The notes beneath the pieces were generated by a model. The model was not told the origin of the DNA. It did no database searches and was given only the letters and a program-made list of their open reading frames with translations. 64,000 nt of DNA from Isoetes taiwanensis (lineage: Eukaryota > Streptophyta > Lycopodiopsida > Isoetales > Isoetaceae): positions 9,914,572-9,978,571 of the forward strand of contig JAJEKV010000005.1 of the NCBI GenBank assembly GCA_021234155.1, in the 5' to 3' direction. Both the position numbers and the translations under genes were made by a program. Every line of letters begins with the position of its first letter. Within the stretch, counting starts at the first letter, position 1. Shown here in pieces: positions 11,410 through 23,884 of the stretch.

Positions 11410-11890
11410 TCAATCTGCACTTTTTAGTGGCAAATGTATATGGAGGTAGCACTGTGGACATGGGGTTGATCTGAAGTTGGTAGTGTATTGTCTTAATATG
11501 TTCAAGACCACTAGCATCCCAGAGCTTGCTGATGAAGAAAGTATCAAGGTATGGTCGTAATGGCGATCCTCTTTAATTTCAACCTGTATGCATTTGCGCT
11601 CTTGCACATTATAGCGGGAGAACCACTGAGCTCGTCTCTCCTTGAGGCATTGCCGACCCACATCCACGGTATAAGCAAGGCTGGGGAGATGATTGGTGCC
11701 CATATCGACTATCTTCTAAAAGTAGATAATGTGGCAATCAAGTGCAGCCCACTGTAAAGTAAGAATCATGTCTCTTGTAAAAGAATATGTTATGGACTAT
11801 GGATTTTACCTCAACTGCCTGAGCTCGTAAGGCTTTCTATTCTAGGTGGCTAGGGGTATGACCGGGCCCGAGTTCGACTCTTTACAAAAG
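11410..11890 (-). other. Possible continuation of the LINE fragment, unrecognised
   Basis: A minus-strand open stretch (11703-11410, 97 codons) lies immediately downstream of the reverse-transcriptase fragment, in the direction of its reading. No motif can be named. On the plus strand GAGTTCGACTC (11869-11879) resembles a tRNA-type B box, but no convincing partner A box is seen. Confidence 0.25.
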
Positions 11891-12420
11891 AACGAGTTCT
11901 ACCAAAGCCCTAAACAAGCATGAGATATGGGTCCAGTCATATAGCTCTGTCTTGTATTTATTGCTCTGCATTGCATACAATGCCTTCCAACCTGCTTGAT
12001 AGAAATACCTTCTGTGGTACGGGAAACTCTACGTCCAAGTACTTGTAGATAAGTCCTACCTCCACATTTTGGTCCTGATAAGTGAAGAAAGGAACCCTTG
12101 GCTGCCATGAAGATGAGACAAACAGTACCTCAATCTTAACCAAATTGACCCACATTCTAGTGGCTCGGTAGAGAGTATCAAGGACATGTAGATGCTGCTC
12201 CATGTCTTCAAGGATGTGGGCTAAAAAGTCCATATCATCAGTGTATATGGGCTATCGAATAATCAGATGTACAAGCTGAGCTTCCTTACCCCTGCTTCAG
12301 TAAATCACCCTTCCAATTGATTAATGTAGAGGCCAAACGACATTGAAGAGAGCGAGCATCCCTGGCGGACCCCTATACTATTGTTGACAGGCTTTTCATG
12401 TCATTCCACCTCAGCGAGTC
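11891..12420 (-). pseudogene. Non-LTR (LINE) reverse-transcriptase fragment
   Basis: Reading the minus strand from about 12400, GVRQGCSLSSMSFGLYINQL matches the conserved region of LINE-type reverse transcriptases before the catalytic motif, where G-RQG-P-SP is usual. After two stops and a frameshift, 12233-11958 reads HILEDMEQHLHVLDTLYRAT and then TYQDQNVEV, the part following the active site in this family. The catalytic F/YADD box itself is destroyed in the gap around 12240-12280. No endonuclease or RNase H part is present. This is a short dead relic. Confidence 0.65.
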
Positions 12421-12492
12421 TCATACAACATGCATACTATATTTTGCAAGCTTATAGAGGCTCTCAATTGCCTTCTTTCCTACAACTTTTCT

Positions 12493-13330
12493 GTAATGTC
12501 CCCTGCTCATATACGATGTTCCCATCGTATAAGAACCGGAGTTCATCCCTCGTTCCAACGTATATGCTGAGAGAAGCCATCCACCCAACATCGAATCCTT
12601 GCTAACCAACAAGGACTCGACGGGGCAGAATGGATGTGTCATTCATCTCGTCGCCCTTCCACCTGGCCCAAATCGATTGGGCAAGGGAGAGTTACTAACT
12701 TGGGACCCAAATTGGAGTTTTGTACCCCCATTTGCCCCAATTCGAATTGGGGGAGGTTGGTGGAGGAGGAGCTGCTGTTCCACCATGTTCCAGCCGGAAG
12801 GATGGAGCACCCGAGCGATAGTGGACCTAGCTATGATCCCGGTTAGTACCTAGATAGCTTGGATTCCTAGATAGTCATAGGACTGACCCTTGTATGCTCA
12901 GAAGGTAGCTAGGGTTAACCCTTGTATGAATAGATGTATGGTTAATCTCTATTTTATGTTCTATTCGAAGCTATGGATGGATGGATGCATAGGGATAGTT
13001 TTCTTTCTATTCCTCCTGTGTTGCATGGGTAAAAGGGGGGTAGAGACCTAAAGGCCCTCTAGAAGTAGAGATGTTCCTAGATAGAACCCTTAAAACCCAG
13101 TAAATGCGGCCTGTTCACAAGAGCCTACCTGGCTGTGGATGCTATGATGTGGTTTAGCACCAGACAATGAGTATGAGGGTGAATCGGGGGTGGGGTCTTA
13201 CCTAGCACGGCTACAGGAATCCTATAGTGTGCTAGGCTTATAGCCGGTCACTGTGTGTGGGCCGGGTATGGGTCTGACACTCTCTGGGCCGAAGGGCGTG
13301 AGTCGTAGATGGGCAAATTTGAGATTTTCA
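12493..13330 (+). mobile_element. Decayed LTR fragment related to the 27-kb element
   Basis: The section GGGGGGTAGAGACCTA..GCGGCCTGT..GTGCTAGGCTTATAGCCGGTCAC..GTGTGGGCCGGGTATGGGTCTGACAC (about 13033-13280) parallels the middle of the LTRs at 27129 and 40187 in the same order. TGTAATGTCCCCTG at 12493 may be the decayed LTR start. A matching right end and a target duplication were not found, so this is a partial or highly diverged solo LTR. Confidence 0.55.
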
Positions 13331-14085
13331 AACTAGTGTGTGCAAACGTCTCTTAAAGCAAAGAGATGCATTGGATATTGCTCTTAGGTAGGACATACCA
13401 GTAAGAGAGACCAGTAAGTAAGAGATGCATTGGAAATTGCAAATGCAAATGGAATGGAAGGATTTTTTTACCTGCTTAAGAATGCAAAATGACAATTTGT
13501 GTGTGAGAATCCAAATCCGACTGTGTGAATATGTGCTTTGGGTTGGGCGACCTAGGGTGTGAGTCTATGATAAAGAAGGAGCGTTGCTTGCTATATGTAG
13601 AAATGAGAATCTGTGTTTGCTGGAATTGGACCCCGCAATCGCATTCCGGCCGGTCGTGCTTCCTTCATTCGGTCTGTCTTAGTAAGGGATGAACTAAATT
13701 AGTCGTGTTAGGTTTGTTGGTCAGGAGATTTAAGCCAAAAACGGCATAAAAGAATGGCCTATATGCCGTATTTGTAAAAAAAATGACGTATTTGGCATCC
13801 GTTTTTTCCCAACACCGTTGTCCATTTTTTATACGATTTTTTTTTTTCTAAATTCTTATTTCTCGTATTAAATGAAAAATACAGCCATTTTTGGTAACTA
13901 TGCTTAGAGATCTTAGAGGATTGTTGTAAATGATATGCTTGTGGGTATGTGTTGACAATTGAATTTACAGTACAAAATGATGGTGAATACATCCGAGACA
14001 TGGAGGTGCTTACAGGTATGTATAATCTGCTAAAAATGTATACAAAATGGTACCATGCATAAACCCCCTAACAACAACAACTAAA
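13331..14085. other. No gene seen
   Basis: AT-rich sequence with a short partial duplication (AAAGAGATGCATTGGA..ATTGC near 13360 and 13420). A 4-bp GTGA repeat begins at about 14090. Confidence 0.5.
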
Positions 14086-14270
14086 AAAAAAGAAAGTGAG
14101 TGAGTGAGTGAGTGAGGCAATGAGATGGGGGCGCTTCCCCCTCGAGAGTGAGGTCGATGAGTAAGGTGGGGCACTTCCCTTCGAGCAGGATGAGTGAGTA
14201 TGAGTGAGGTGGGGGCGCCTCCCCTCGAGTAGTGAGGATGAGTGAGGAGGGGGCGCTTCCTCCATCGTCG
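14086..14270. repeat. GTGA microsatellite and GC-rich minisatellite
   Basis: (GTGA)n at 14096-14116 passes into a degenerate ~40-bp unit of the form GATGAGTGAGGTGGGGGCGC-TTCCCCTCGAG, repeated about four times. Confidence 0.85.
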
Positions 14271-14334
14271 TTGAGATACTTTGCAGCATTAGACTAAGTC
14301 CTTCGAGAGGTCCTTAAAAAAGTGTCCTTAAGAA

Positions 14335-15270
14335 AACGAACTCCAAAAAGAAAAACAAACAAACTAACTACACAAACTCAAACCACAAACTCAAACCACA
14401 AACTCAAACTCCACAAACTTAAACTCCAATTCTCACCACAAACTCAAACTCCAATTAGAAAAACAAACAAACTAACTACAAAACTCAAACCACAAACTTA
14501 AACTCCAATTTTCACCACAAATTCAAACTCCACAAACTCAAAAACAAACTAACTAACTACACAAACTCAAACCACAAACTCAAACTCTGCAAACTTAAAC
14601 TCCAATTTTCTTTATAAACGCAAACTCCAATTCTCACCACAAACTCAAACTCCAATTCTCTTTGTGGCGTGTCACTACACAAACTCAAACTCCACGTTAA
14701 ACAAACAAACTACACAAACTCAAACCACAAACTCAAAACTCCATTTCCCTTTGTGGCTTGTTACTACACAAACTCAATCTCCACAAACTCAAACTCCAAT
14801 TCTTCTGTGGCTTGTTACTACACAAACACAAACTCCACAAACTAAAACTCTAATTCTCTTTGTGGCTGGTTACTACATAAACTCAAACTTCCAATTCAAC
14901 TCTAACTTTGAGCTTACAATATATTCAAAATTAAAACTCAAACTCCACATTAAAAAAGTAAACTACACAAACTCAAACCATTTACTACACAAACTCAAAC
15001 TCCACAAACTCAAACTCCAATTCTTTTGTGGCTTGTTACTACACAAACTCCACAAACTAAAACTCCAATTCTCTTTGTGGCTTGTTACTACATAAACTCA
15101 AACTTCCAATTCAACTCCAACTTTGTGTTTACAATATATTTAAAATCTGAATAAGCAAGTAATCTCATGTCTATAACTCAAACTTCACAAACTCAAACTC
15201 CAATTCTCTTTGTGGTTTGTTATTACATAAGCTCAAACTTCTAATTCAACTCCAACTTTGTGTTTACAAT
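14335..15270. repeat. CACAAACTCAAACTCC low-complexity array
   Basis: An irregular tandem array built from CACAAACTCAAACTCCAATT plus a longer unit with CTCTTTGTGGCTTGTTACTA. Longer units of about 150 bp are repeated near 14990-15110 and 15180-15290. The open frame across 14664-15095 is repeat translation and not a gene. Confidence 0.85.
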
Positions 15271-15299
15271 ATATTCAAAATCTGAATAAGCAAGTAATC

Positions 15300-16980
15300 T
15301 CATGTCTATTACAAATTATATCCATAATCTCTAAAAACTTGATTACATATACAAATAATCAAGTAATCCTTTATACTAGACACAACCTCTGGTGTAAAAC
15401 ATCGGTTTGAATACTGTAACCAATTCTGTATGACAGCATCTTCCTCCATGATGATTTTAGCAAACATACAAATATACAATCCACATGAATAACCATCTAC
15501 AACAACCAATGATGCCACAACTTTAACTACCTCGGCTTCTTTATATCTACTACCTGTTGCACCCCTGCAGTTGCTTCTTTTGCCATTCCTTGCATCAAGC
15601 GTTTGTTGCCTACAATTTCTTGCATATAATGCTCCTTCTTCTCCCTCAATGATTTGAAGGTTTTCTTCAACTCTTTCTATTTGTTATATGACTATTGTAG
15701 CCTGCAATCAACCTCTTTCACCTTCCATTTGTCATCACCCATAAGGAATCTGTAATGAAACAATTCAGTAAGTTACAAGCATACAAAGTATATCCCACAA
15801 TCTAAAGAAACTTTATTAAAGGCTCAATCCGCAATCTATATTCCACCCACTATAATTTAGGCCACAATCCTTAAATCCTTTCCTTAAGTATAAATCCTTA
15901 ACCACAATTTAACCTTCACAAATGCAAAACCACAAATCAGCACAGATGCAAAACCACAACCACAAAACACAATATAAAATTTCCCCAATCCACAAACCAC
16001 AAACCACAAACTACAGAACATACACAATATATAATTCACTCAATCCACAAACTAAGACACCCAACTCATAAACCAAATTCATTAACCCCAAGCCAAAAAT
16101 CATAAACCACAAACAACAAATCCAAATATATGAACTACAATCTAAATTCACAAACTCTAAATCATAATTCTATATCACAATTTCAAATCTACAATATAAA
16201 TTCACCACAACTTCAAACCACAATTCTACTAAAGAATCACAAACAAAAACTATGACCACAATAATCACAAAGCCTAGGCTATGAATGAAACAATGATTAC
16301 TTGTTACTTCAAGACTCTACAATCCTTTAAGAAATCATATAATCCATATTCTAGTCCAGAAATTAAAACAGAACAATGTTTATCAAAAACACTTACTATC
16401 AGAATCTCCAAAGGTAAAATCTCATTTTTGCATCTTCAACTTTGTTGAAACCACATTGTGTTGCGTAAGCTCATTTACAGACAAAATGCAACTGTCTCTT
16501 GGACTCCACGGTTTTAGAATATGATGAAGCCAATCGTGGTTCAATGATGCCTGAATCTTGTATAGGTTTTAGTGTTTTTTTAGTCCCACTATCTTCCTCG
16601 ATGGGTAGATCATCTTTCTCTAACATTGAAGACCTCTTCTTTCATACATGCTTATAAAAACTCGACCAATCTATATCCTTACCTTTAACATCATGCAAAA
16701 ACTTGGCTAACCTGCTCATTTTGTACATGACTTCTTTCAGCGTACATTGCCTTGTAAATGCTCAGAAAAGCCTCTTTCTTCTCTTTTTTTAGAGCCTTCA
16801 GTCTATAGGATTGTTTATTCTCCACCTTTGGTCCTCAATACTTGTGCATCTCTAAATGGATCCACAAACTTTTCCTCATGCTTTAACAAATCCCTGTATG
16901 ACAATCCACTATCATTCAAGACAATTTTTTCCATTTCTACAGCCATGAAATCTAAGAGAACAAGGATTGAACCAAGTCCA
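15300..16980. other. No supported gene; AT-rich, CACAAA-rich
   Basis: Continues the CACAAA-type low complexity with short unrelated open stretches. Nothing recognisable on either strand. Confidence 0.5.
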
Positions 16981-16984
16981 CAAG

Positions 16985-17330
16985 ATAAAAAATCAATCAA
17001 AACAAAATCGGCACTACATACAGCAAAAGCTTTGCCCATGATTCGGCAAGCTCTAGTTATGATCCGACAATCTCTGTGCTATGATCCACAAGCTATGATC
17101 CATAAGATCTGATTATGCTTCTGCAGTCTCTGTTTATGTCTTTTCACAAGGTCAAAAATCAATGAAAACAGAATCGGCACTGCATATAGCAAAAGCTTTG
17201 CCCATGATTCGGCAAGGTATGATCTGACAATCTCTATTTGGCGGCTATGATCCACAAGATCTATTTGGCTATAATCCACAAGCTACGATCCACAAGATCT
17301 GGCTATTCTTCTGCAGTCTCTATTTAGGTC
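16985..17330. repeat. ~167-bp tandem repeat, two copies
   Basis: AGCAAAAGCTTTGCCCATGA occurs at about 17021 and 17188 with similar flanks. Inside are shorter repeats of TATGATCCACAAG(A/C)T. Confidence 0.75.
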
Positions 17331-17851
17331 TTTTTGGTGTTTTTGGTTATTTTTTGGCGGTCCACATTATTTTGGCCTCCGTGGCATTTGCTTATGTGGC
17401 AAATTCAAAAGGGCCTATTCCCGAAAAAGATATCATGCCAAAGAGACGAAATTTTATTTTCGCACTATCATAAATGCTAAATGGTTTGAATTTATATGTG
17501 TACAAACCACAATCTTGAACTATGTTTTGGGCTATTTTTGTGGTGCAAAATGAGCATAATTGAGACACCATATCATGAATCCACCCGCTCCTGGTGGAGG
17601 TTGTGAAGAACCACAAGAAAGATCTCGTCAGATTACACATGCCAGGGCATCAGATTTCAAAGAGGGTCTGATGAAGAAGGAGGGGAGTGCTGAGTCATGT
17701 TTCAAGTATGGATGGCCTCAAAATACTGCTCTCACTCTAGTATCTATAAGTGAAGGGGAGTTTGCGGTGACAGCTATGCGAGGACCTTCTCCAAGCTACT
17801 ATCTGGAGGACTTGAACCATCAAAATGATATTAGGGATGTACGAGGATTGC

Positions 17852-17856
17852 TGGAC
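17852..17856. repeat. Target-site duplication of the solo LTR, left (TGGAC)
   Basis: TGGAC here and at 20098-20102 immediately flanks the LTR-like segment. A 5-bp duplication is standard for Ty3/gypsy and Ty1/copia integration. Confidence 0.85.
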
Positions 17857-20097
17857 TGTGACGGGCCTGGCCAGTTAGCCTCTCGGTAACTGGAGATCCC
17901 ATCGATCTCTACCGTTGGATCTACTTAACTCTCGGAACTCAAGAAATTGATACATGATGCATATTTAGGTAAAGAATTTAATCTTTATACATGCTCTAAG
18001 GTCCCAAAAATAGTATACTTGCCATTGCTTAGCTAAAGCCCCACACAACACCCAAAGTTTTTTATTTTAAATAATGTTAACTTGAAGCCCATATATAATC
18101 AGAATAATAGCAATAATAGTCAAGTTAATTGAATAGCAATCCACACACTCCTACTCTCGCCTTTCCGAAGCTTGGCTACTTTTCGGAGCATCTCGCACCT
18201 CTGCTTACGCCATTAACCACGGGGTTAGTCACACGGACTAAGTGGGGATCAGGGATCTAGGACGAATCTAGCATCATCAATAACCACAAAACATTAACCT
18301 TAAACAATAAACTAGTCTTACCGTAGTCTCGCCCCTGCAATCTGAGTTACTAGTCCAACAAGCAAAACCGCAATGCATAATTATGCCAAGCATGACCATT
18401 GCAACTTAATTCCAACATTAAAAACACATATACAATAACCAAGCAATCATAGCATCAACATTGCAACCAATATTCCTCTGGGTATGAGCAAGTCAACTCG
18501 GCTGATCAGGCCAGTGACGTAGAGGGGGGGTAACCACGTGTGTACACACCCATCCACGCGGCGTCCAGCATTGAAGGACCACTTAACTGTGCATGACGTT
18601 GTACCATACGGTACCAACGCCCGATGTTCAAATAATACCATTTACATAGCACTGCATAACCGCGAGTCTAGACCATCGCACCTAGACTCCGGCCCCAGAG
18701 GTCTATATCAAAGAATTACATACATTACCATCATCACACATGCCACTGCAAGTTCAACATCCAGGAATTTCCATAGTTTGCAATTCACGCAATAAGAAAA
18801 TTCCACCAAGCTCATATAATTACTACTAGCTCTACAATGCACTTGCCACCAGTACCACTAGGTTAAAATTAAGAACATCCATTGATATCAATATCCAACT
18901 AAGTTAATTTTCTTATCAACGATTATTATTTATGGCCTTAGCGACGGATGCTTCAATAATCAATCATATATCCTTTCGGTGCCGGTTTCACAACTTCTAG
19001 TCCCTTTGCCTTCTCCATGGACGATAAATAAAAAATATTCTATTCTATGTTTATCCAATTGACTTAAAACCCCTACCCTAGCTCATTCTTATTAACCTTT
19101 TAACCTTTAACTTTTAATAAACTATCAATACTAACCATGCCCTTAACGAATCTTTTCCTTTTAACCCTAAAATTTTCTAACTTTTTTTCTTCTCTTGCAG
19201 AACGCGGCGTGCAGCTCGAACCCAATCTGGCTGGCATCAATCTGATCCTGACCTGCCCGAATCTTCCTGTACAGGTGATATCTGATGGAATCGACCTGCT
19301 TGGGCTTCAAAACGTTTGATTCTAAGCATGTTCTTGGCATGGAGGCGGAGTTAAAATGCAAGCTTTTGCTGCCAAATCCCATCCTTATCATTCTGAATCC
19401 AACTCTTAGATCAAATCGGCCATCCCAGGTTCCAAATCGGCCCATTCCAGGTTTGTTCCATGATTTTTTTAAGCATTCCGACACCAAAATCCCATGCCTT
19501 TCTGCCAGCAGACTGCAAAAATACTGTCATCTCCTTGGCAGTTCTTCGCTCTTACGAAATTATTCTGCTCAATTCTCATTTCCTATGATGTTTCAGCTCA
19601 TTTCTATATTGGTTGAATCTAATAAAACTTATCTGAGTTCAAGAACTTCCCTAATTCAAAGACATAGAATGACCTCAAATAAAGAACTCATAAGCATGCA
19701 GTCTTACTATCCCAACTCCATATAAGACATGAATAAATTCTAAACTTATGTTGACAAGAACAACCATCACTCTACTCAAATCACAACTTAATCAAGCACC
19801 AAAACCCCAGGTGTAAGGCTTAATCCCCACCTGGAATCCCGCTTGCTTCTTCTGCGCTCCAACACGCTCCCAAAGCTCTGCACGCAACTCGCTCCTTCAG
19901 CAATTCCTCTACAATCGATCTCCTTCCAATTGCTTTTCACTGTATTTGTATTTATTTTTAACCACCAGTATTCCGTCCGTATAATTTCTACATATACGAC
20001 GTATTAACTCTCCATACGTGATATTTTAATTATTATCCCTTTGCATCCTTTAATAAAATAATTCCAGAATGTACCTCAAAATCCTAGTTCCGTTACA
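17857..20097. mobile_element. Solo LTR, 2241 bp
   Basis: The segment starts TGTGACG and ends CGTTACA, near-perfect inverted ends of the TG..CA type. They resemble the TGTGACG/CGTCACA ends of the complete element at 27129. It is bounded by the perfect 5-bp duplication TGGAC. Inside there is no polymerase, primer site or second LTR, only AT-rich and moderately GC-rich non-coding sequence. Together this says the element recombined down to one LTR. Its length differs from the 1.6-kb LTRs of the complete element and the bodies do not obviously align, so it belongs to a different family. Transcriptional orientation was not settled. Confidence 0.8.
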
Positions 20098-20102
20098 TGG
20101 AC
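20098..20102. repeat. Target-site duplication of the solo LTR, right (TGGAC)
   Basis: Right-hand copy of the TGGAC duplication. The bases also form codons of the interrupted frame. Confidence 0.85.
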
Positions 20103-20769
20103 TTAGGAAAGGACATCTCAGCTGCAACAGTTGATGGCATGCTAGCAGAAAATGAGCCCGAAAAAAATTTGCAGCTCGAGGCAATGAGTAGACTAGTCAA
20201 GTATGAAAACAACTATCCACTTGGCCAATCTTTTATGCATCCCATCCATGTTGACCGCCTGATGAGATCGCATAACATTTATTAGCAGGAGGTATGACCC
20301 TGAGCATGCAAGAGAAATCTTGAGGGCGATGGTGAGGAATTTAGGCCAAGTTCCCATGCCAGCAGATGTGCTTCCTTGGGATAAGAAAAAAGATGCTCCA
20401 CTCCAATGGACAACGCAGGAGGAGCTTACAGTGGAGAACCCAAATGTATGCTTTCTTAGGCCAGTTGGCCTCCATGGACGTTAAAATATACTTCCTTCCT
20501 TCCTTCCTTCTTATTATTCACGTACAACATTCTATTGAAGCACAAAGACCCCTCTCCAACCAGGCTAAGCAAACAGGACAAACCATGTATCTGCTTCATT
20601 ACAACCATAGGAGGTGCCGATTTCTAAGCCCCCATACTCCTGTAGAGGACCTCGTAGAGATTAGTGCAACATTAAACGAAATGGGCGAAGTCTTCCTTTA
20701 TAAAAGGTTAGTAGATTAGGTGGCATTTAGACAGATTAAGTAGGAATAACAGCAATAGACCAGGCCAAC

Positions 20770-21235
20770 CATGTATTCATGCTAACAATTCACGTCGAAC
20801 GCGAATTGGCAGCATGAGTACATGCCAAGCGCGAATTGGCATGCCTAGCTTTATCATTTCTTATTTATCCTATTGGCTTGGTATAAAATGCCTCCTGAAA
20901 TAAGTTCCCTAACTCATTCCAATAGGACCATCAAGATTATACTAATCCAGGCATGTATTCATGCTGGCAATTCATGCCAGGCACGAATTGGCAGCAGCTT
21001 GAACACACGCCACGCACGAATTGGACCCGCCCGGCTGTTGGCTTGATCTAAAATGCCTCCTGAAATAAGTTCGTTAACTCATTCCAATAGGACCATAAAG
21101 ACTATGATAAGCCAGACATGTATTCATGCTGGCATTCACACCAGGCACGAATTGTCAGCTTGAATACACATTAGGCGTGAATTGGGCACTCCCGGTTTTG
21201 GCCTTTCTTGTTTATCCTGTTGGCTTGATCTAAAA
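20770..21235. repeat. 165-182-bp tandem repeat, three copies
   Basis: CATGTATTCATGCT occurs at 20770, 20952 and 21117, each time followed by (C)GCGAATTGGCA-type inverted words, AAAATGCCTCCTGAAATAAG and TCATTCCAATAGGACCAT (the last two only in the first two intervals). It lies in a gap of the decayed gene, possibly an old intron. Confidence 0.85.
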
Positions 21236-23051
21236 GCGGTATATTTTTGTCTACCCAACGTGTTTTTGCTTCTTATTCGTATAGCCCTTACATGAAACAA
21301 CTCCGTCATGCCCGCCAGCAATGGATAGAATATGGAAGACCACTGCAAACAAAACAAAGAACGAAGTCTGAGGAGTATAAGGCATTGGAAAAGACCTTGG
21401 CCCAGACTATCATCCAAGATAAGAAACCAAGGCCCAGAAAGACAGGAAAAAAAGTGGGGATGAAGCTGGGGAGACTTCTGAAACATCTTCTAGAGGTCCT
21501 ACAGATGCCTACAGGATCGTCTTCTCTAAGAATGAAGTCTGGGCGAAGTGGAACGCATTTTGGAATGCTTATGCTCAAAAACAGCTACCAGATACAATGG
21601 GAAGAATGCCTCCTCAAGATACTTCCATAATTGATTTGAAGACCACTGAGATAGGAAAAGTACAGGGCCTTCAGGATGATGAAGTCATTCGCTGTTAGAT
21701 CAATGCATAAACAAAGAGGTTGTACAAGAAGGGTTCTTTGTTAAGGACAAAAAGTCCTTCGTTGAATGTTGCAGTCATATAAAAGACATGCGAGTTATGA
21801 AGGTAGTAGTTGGGCAAGAACTTCAGAATCTGGTGATGTAATATTGTCTGAACTCGGTTTGCTAGACAAGTATAGCGTCTGCTGATGATATCAAGAAATA
21901 TGACTTCTGGTCCAAGGACTTTTTGAAAAAATAGAAAATCAAAGAACGAACAACATATTGCAAAAGTATCAGATAAGGTGATGGCTGAGCTGAGAAGAAA
22001 GGTTGCCATCCTGAAAGATATTGGTGGTGATTTACCTGCACTCCAATACCTGGTCTCTACTAGCTATAAGGATCGATACAACAATAGGCTCTCGTAATAT
22101 TTCTCTGTTTGTATTGGATATCAGGACTACAAAAGGAGAGAAGGGGATGACTCAAAAAGAGTACAATAGTTCTTTTACTAGCTGCATAGGCTTGATAACT
22201 GACAAGCTCTTTATTATCGTGATCATATGCCCTCCAGGGGAGCCTCATATGCATGCTTTGGTGGTTTCATATGACTTGGAATGCCTAAAGGTCGTTAGAG
22301 AAGGTTCTCTTCTCTTTGAGACAAAGGATACCGATTTGAAGATGCAGTTTAAAAGCTCTTGTATAATCTTCATAATGATATCCCTTGTGCCAGATGATGA
22401 TTATGAGGTAGCGAAGAGCAAAGAGGCGTTAGATAAAGGTGCATGGTAGTGTTTTCTTCTGGATGAACCTACCTTGAAAATTTGTTCTATGAAGCAGATG
22501 ATGAGGATGAAGTGAATGAATGTCAGGAATTTAATGTTCCTGACCTCTGCCGGAAGGACATCACTCTGAAATTGCTGACAAACGAGAAGGGGCCCTTGAA
22601 TAAACATGGGTTTGCAATCAATCTAGCTAGTTATCTTGTTGAGGCTTTCGCCCCACTTGATACCACTTACTGTGAACTTCATGTTGGAGGGTACATTTGT
22701 AGAGAAGCCTTGAAGACATCAAGAAGATGTCTAAGTCTTGTCAATGATGACCAGTCCAGGGATTTCCTTGAAGTGTTTTTCGAAAAGGTACTAGCCACGG
22801 CTGATTGGGGTTCTGTCAAGGATAAAAACCCGTTTGCTTTTGTACCTTACAATGGGGTGAAGCAGACTCCTCTTTCACAATCGCCTCCAACAGCAATTCC
22901 AAAATGTTCAAAAAGCAATGCAACCCCCAAGGAGAAGGCCGCAATGCTAGCACGAGAATGTGAGATCGTGGAGCAAAATATGGAGTTTATGCTTGGTAAT
23001 ATTCCAACTGGTAATGTTACACTTGGGGGTCAGTCACTTCGACTATGGTAG

Positions 23052-23880
23052 TTTTTTATACAAGCCAAGATGATGCAAGCTCAGATCCTTCTAGGATTGC
23101 TTTGCCAAGAGGTGAAGATAGCATAAATTGTAAAAACCCTTCTGCTCTCATTCACATTTTGGTGCATTTTCGAAATCAATAAGAGCCTAACTGATGGACA
23201 TCACTTGCCTATGCACTGACTAGAAGACGTAAAGCTTTGTAGAGTATCTATAAGTTATGGTAAGGAATTTGAATGGTAGAACATGTATTATTTTCAAGAT
23301 TGAGATGGACATTGTTAAAATCCCTAATATCAAGATAAGGAAGCCAAGTTATTTGTACATTAGATGTGATGCAGAAATCTCGAGATGGTTTATACAACTC
23401 CACCCATCAAAACATGCATGCTCATTTTTGTGCCAAACGTAAAAAAGAATATGATCTTATTCTATATTGTTGTGAGTGGTGTAAAGTAATAATTCTCATG
23501 GTGGATGTGAATGGTCCTTTGTCCTCTAAATACAACACAAGAGTTTCATTTGGATGAGTAAGTTGTATAGGTACTCTCCACGCAGGCTTTCCAATCCAAT
23601 CACATCTGTCGTCCCTCCATCATGCATTTTTATCCCTCAAACTACAACTTCCTTATATTGGATTCACATAACTAAAGTGATTGTTCTTTGATGTTAAGAG
23701 GACATGAATGAAACTCATTTGAGATGCAGTTGAATAAAAAATAGCCACCATAAACTTAGTTTAGAAGGTTTGCAACATACCACAACATGCCAACATTTGC
23801 TAAATCTCGCACTCATTTGCAACGCACCCATGACACATGCGCTGGCTCCGGCAGTGCTAAATTCTTGTAAAATAATATTC
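23052..23880. other. No gene seen
   Basis: AT-rich; only short open stretches. Confidence 0.5.
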
Positions 23881-23884
23881 TAAA

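Larger units (their letters stand above)
17560..23051 (+). pseudogene. Unrecognised decayed gene split by a solo LTR
   Basis: The first part (17560-17856) is an open frame of about 99 codons from ATG 17560. Removing the LTR and one target copy joins it in phase to 20103-20282, giving ..RGLLD|LGKDISAAT.. with an uninterrupted frame. After a frameshift near 20283 the reading continues (RRYDPEHAREILRAM.., 20287-20477), then a repeat-filled gap. Further open pieces lie at 21297-21695, 22021-22449 and 22482-23051, in changing frames. Some gaps may be introns. The last piece (about 190 codons) is hydrophilic, with an acidic start and a TPKEKAAMLARECEIVEQNM helix. No known domain is recognised. It could be a host gene or the body of a transposon. 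Confidence 0.45.

Noticed and set aside
14664-15095. 143-codon open frame, Thr/Gln/Asn/Ser-rich
   Set aside because: Translation of the CACAAACTCAAACTCC array.
20770-21235. CRISPR-like regular spacing
   Set aside because: Three imperfect copies of 165-182 bp in plant nuclear DNA are an ordinary tandem repeat, with no short direct repeats or unique spacers.
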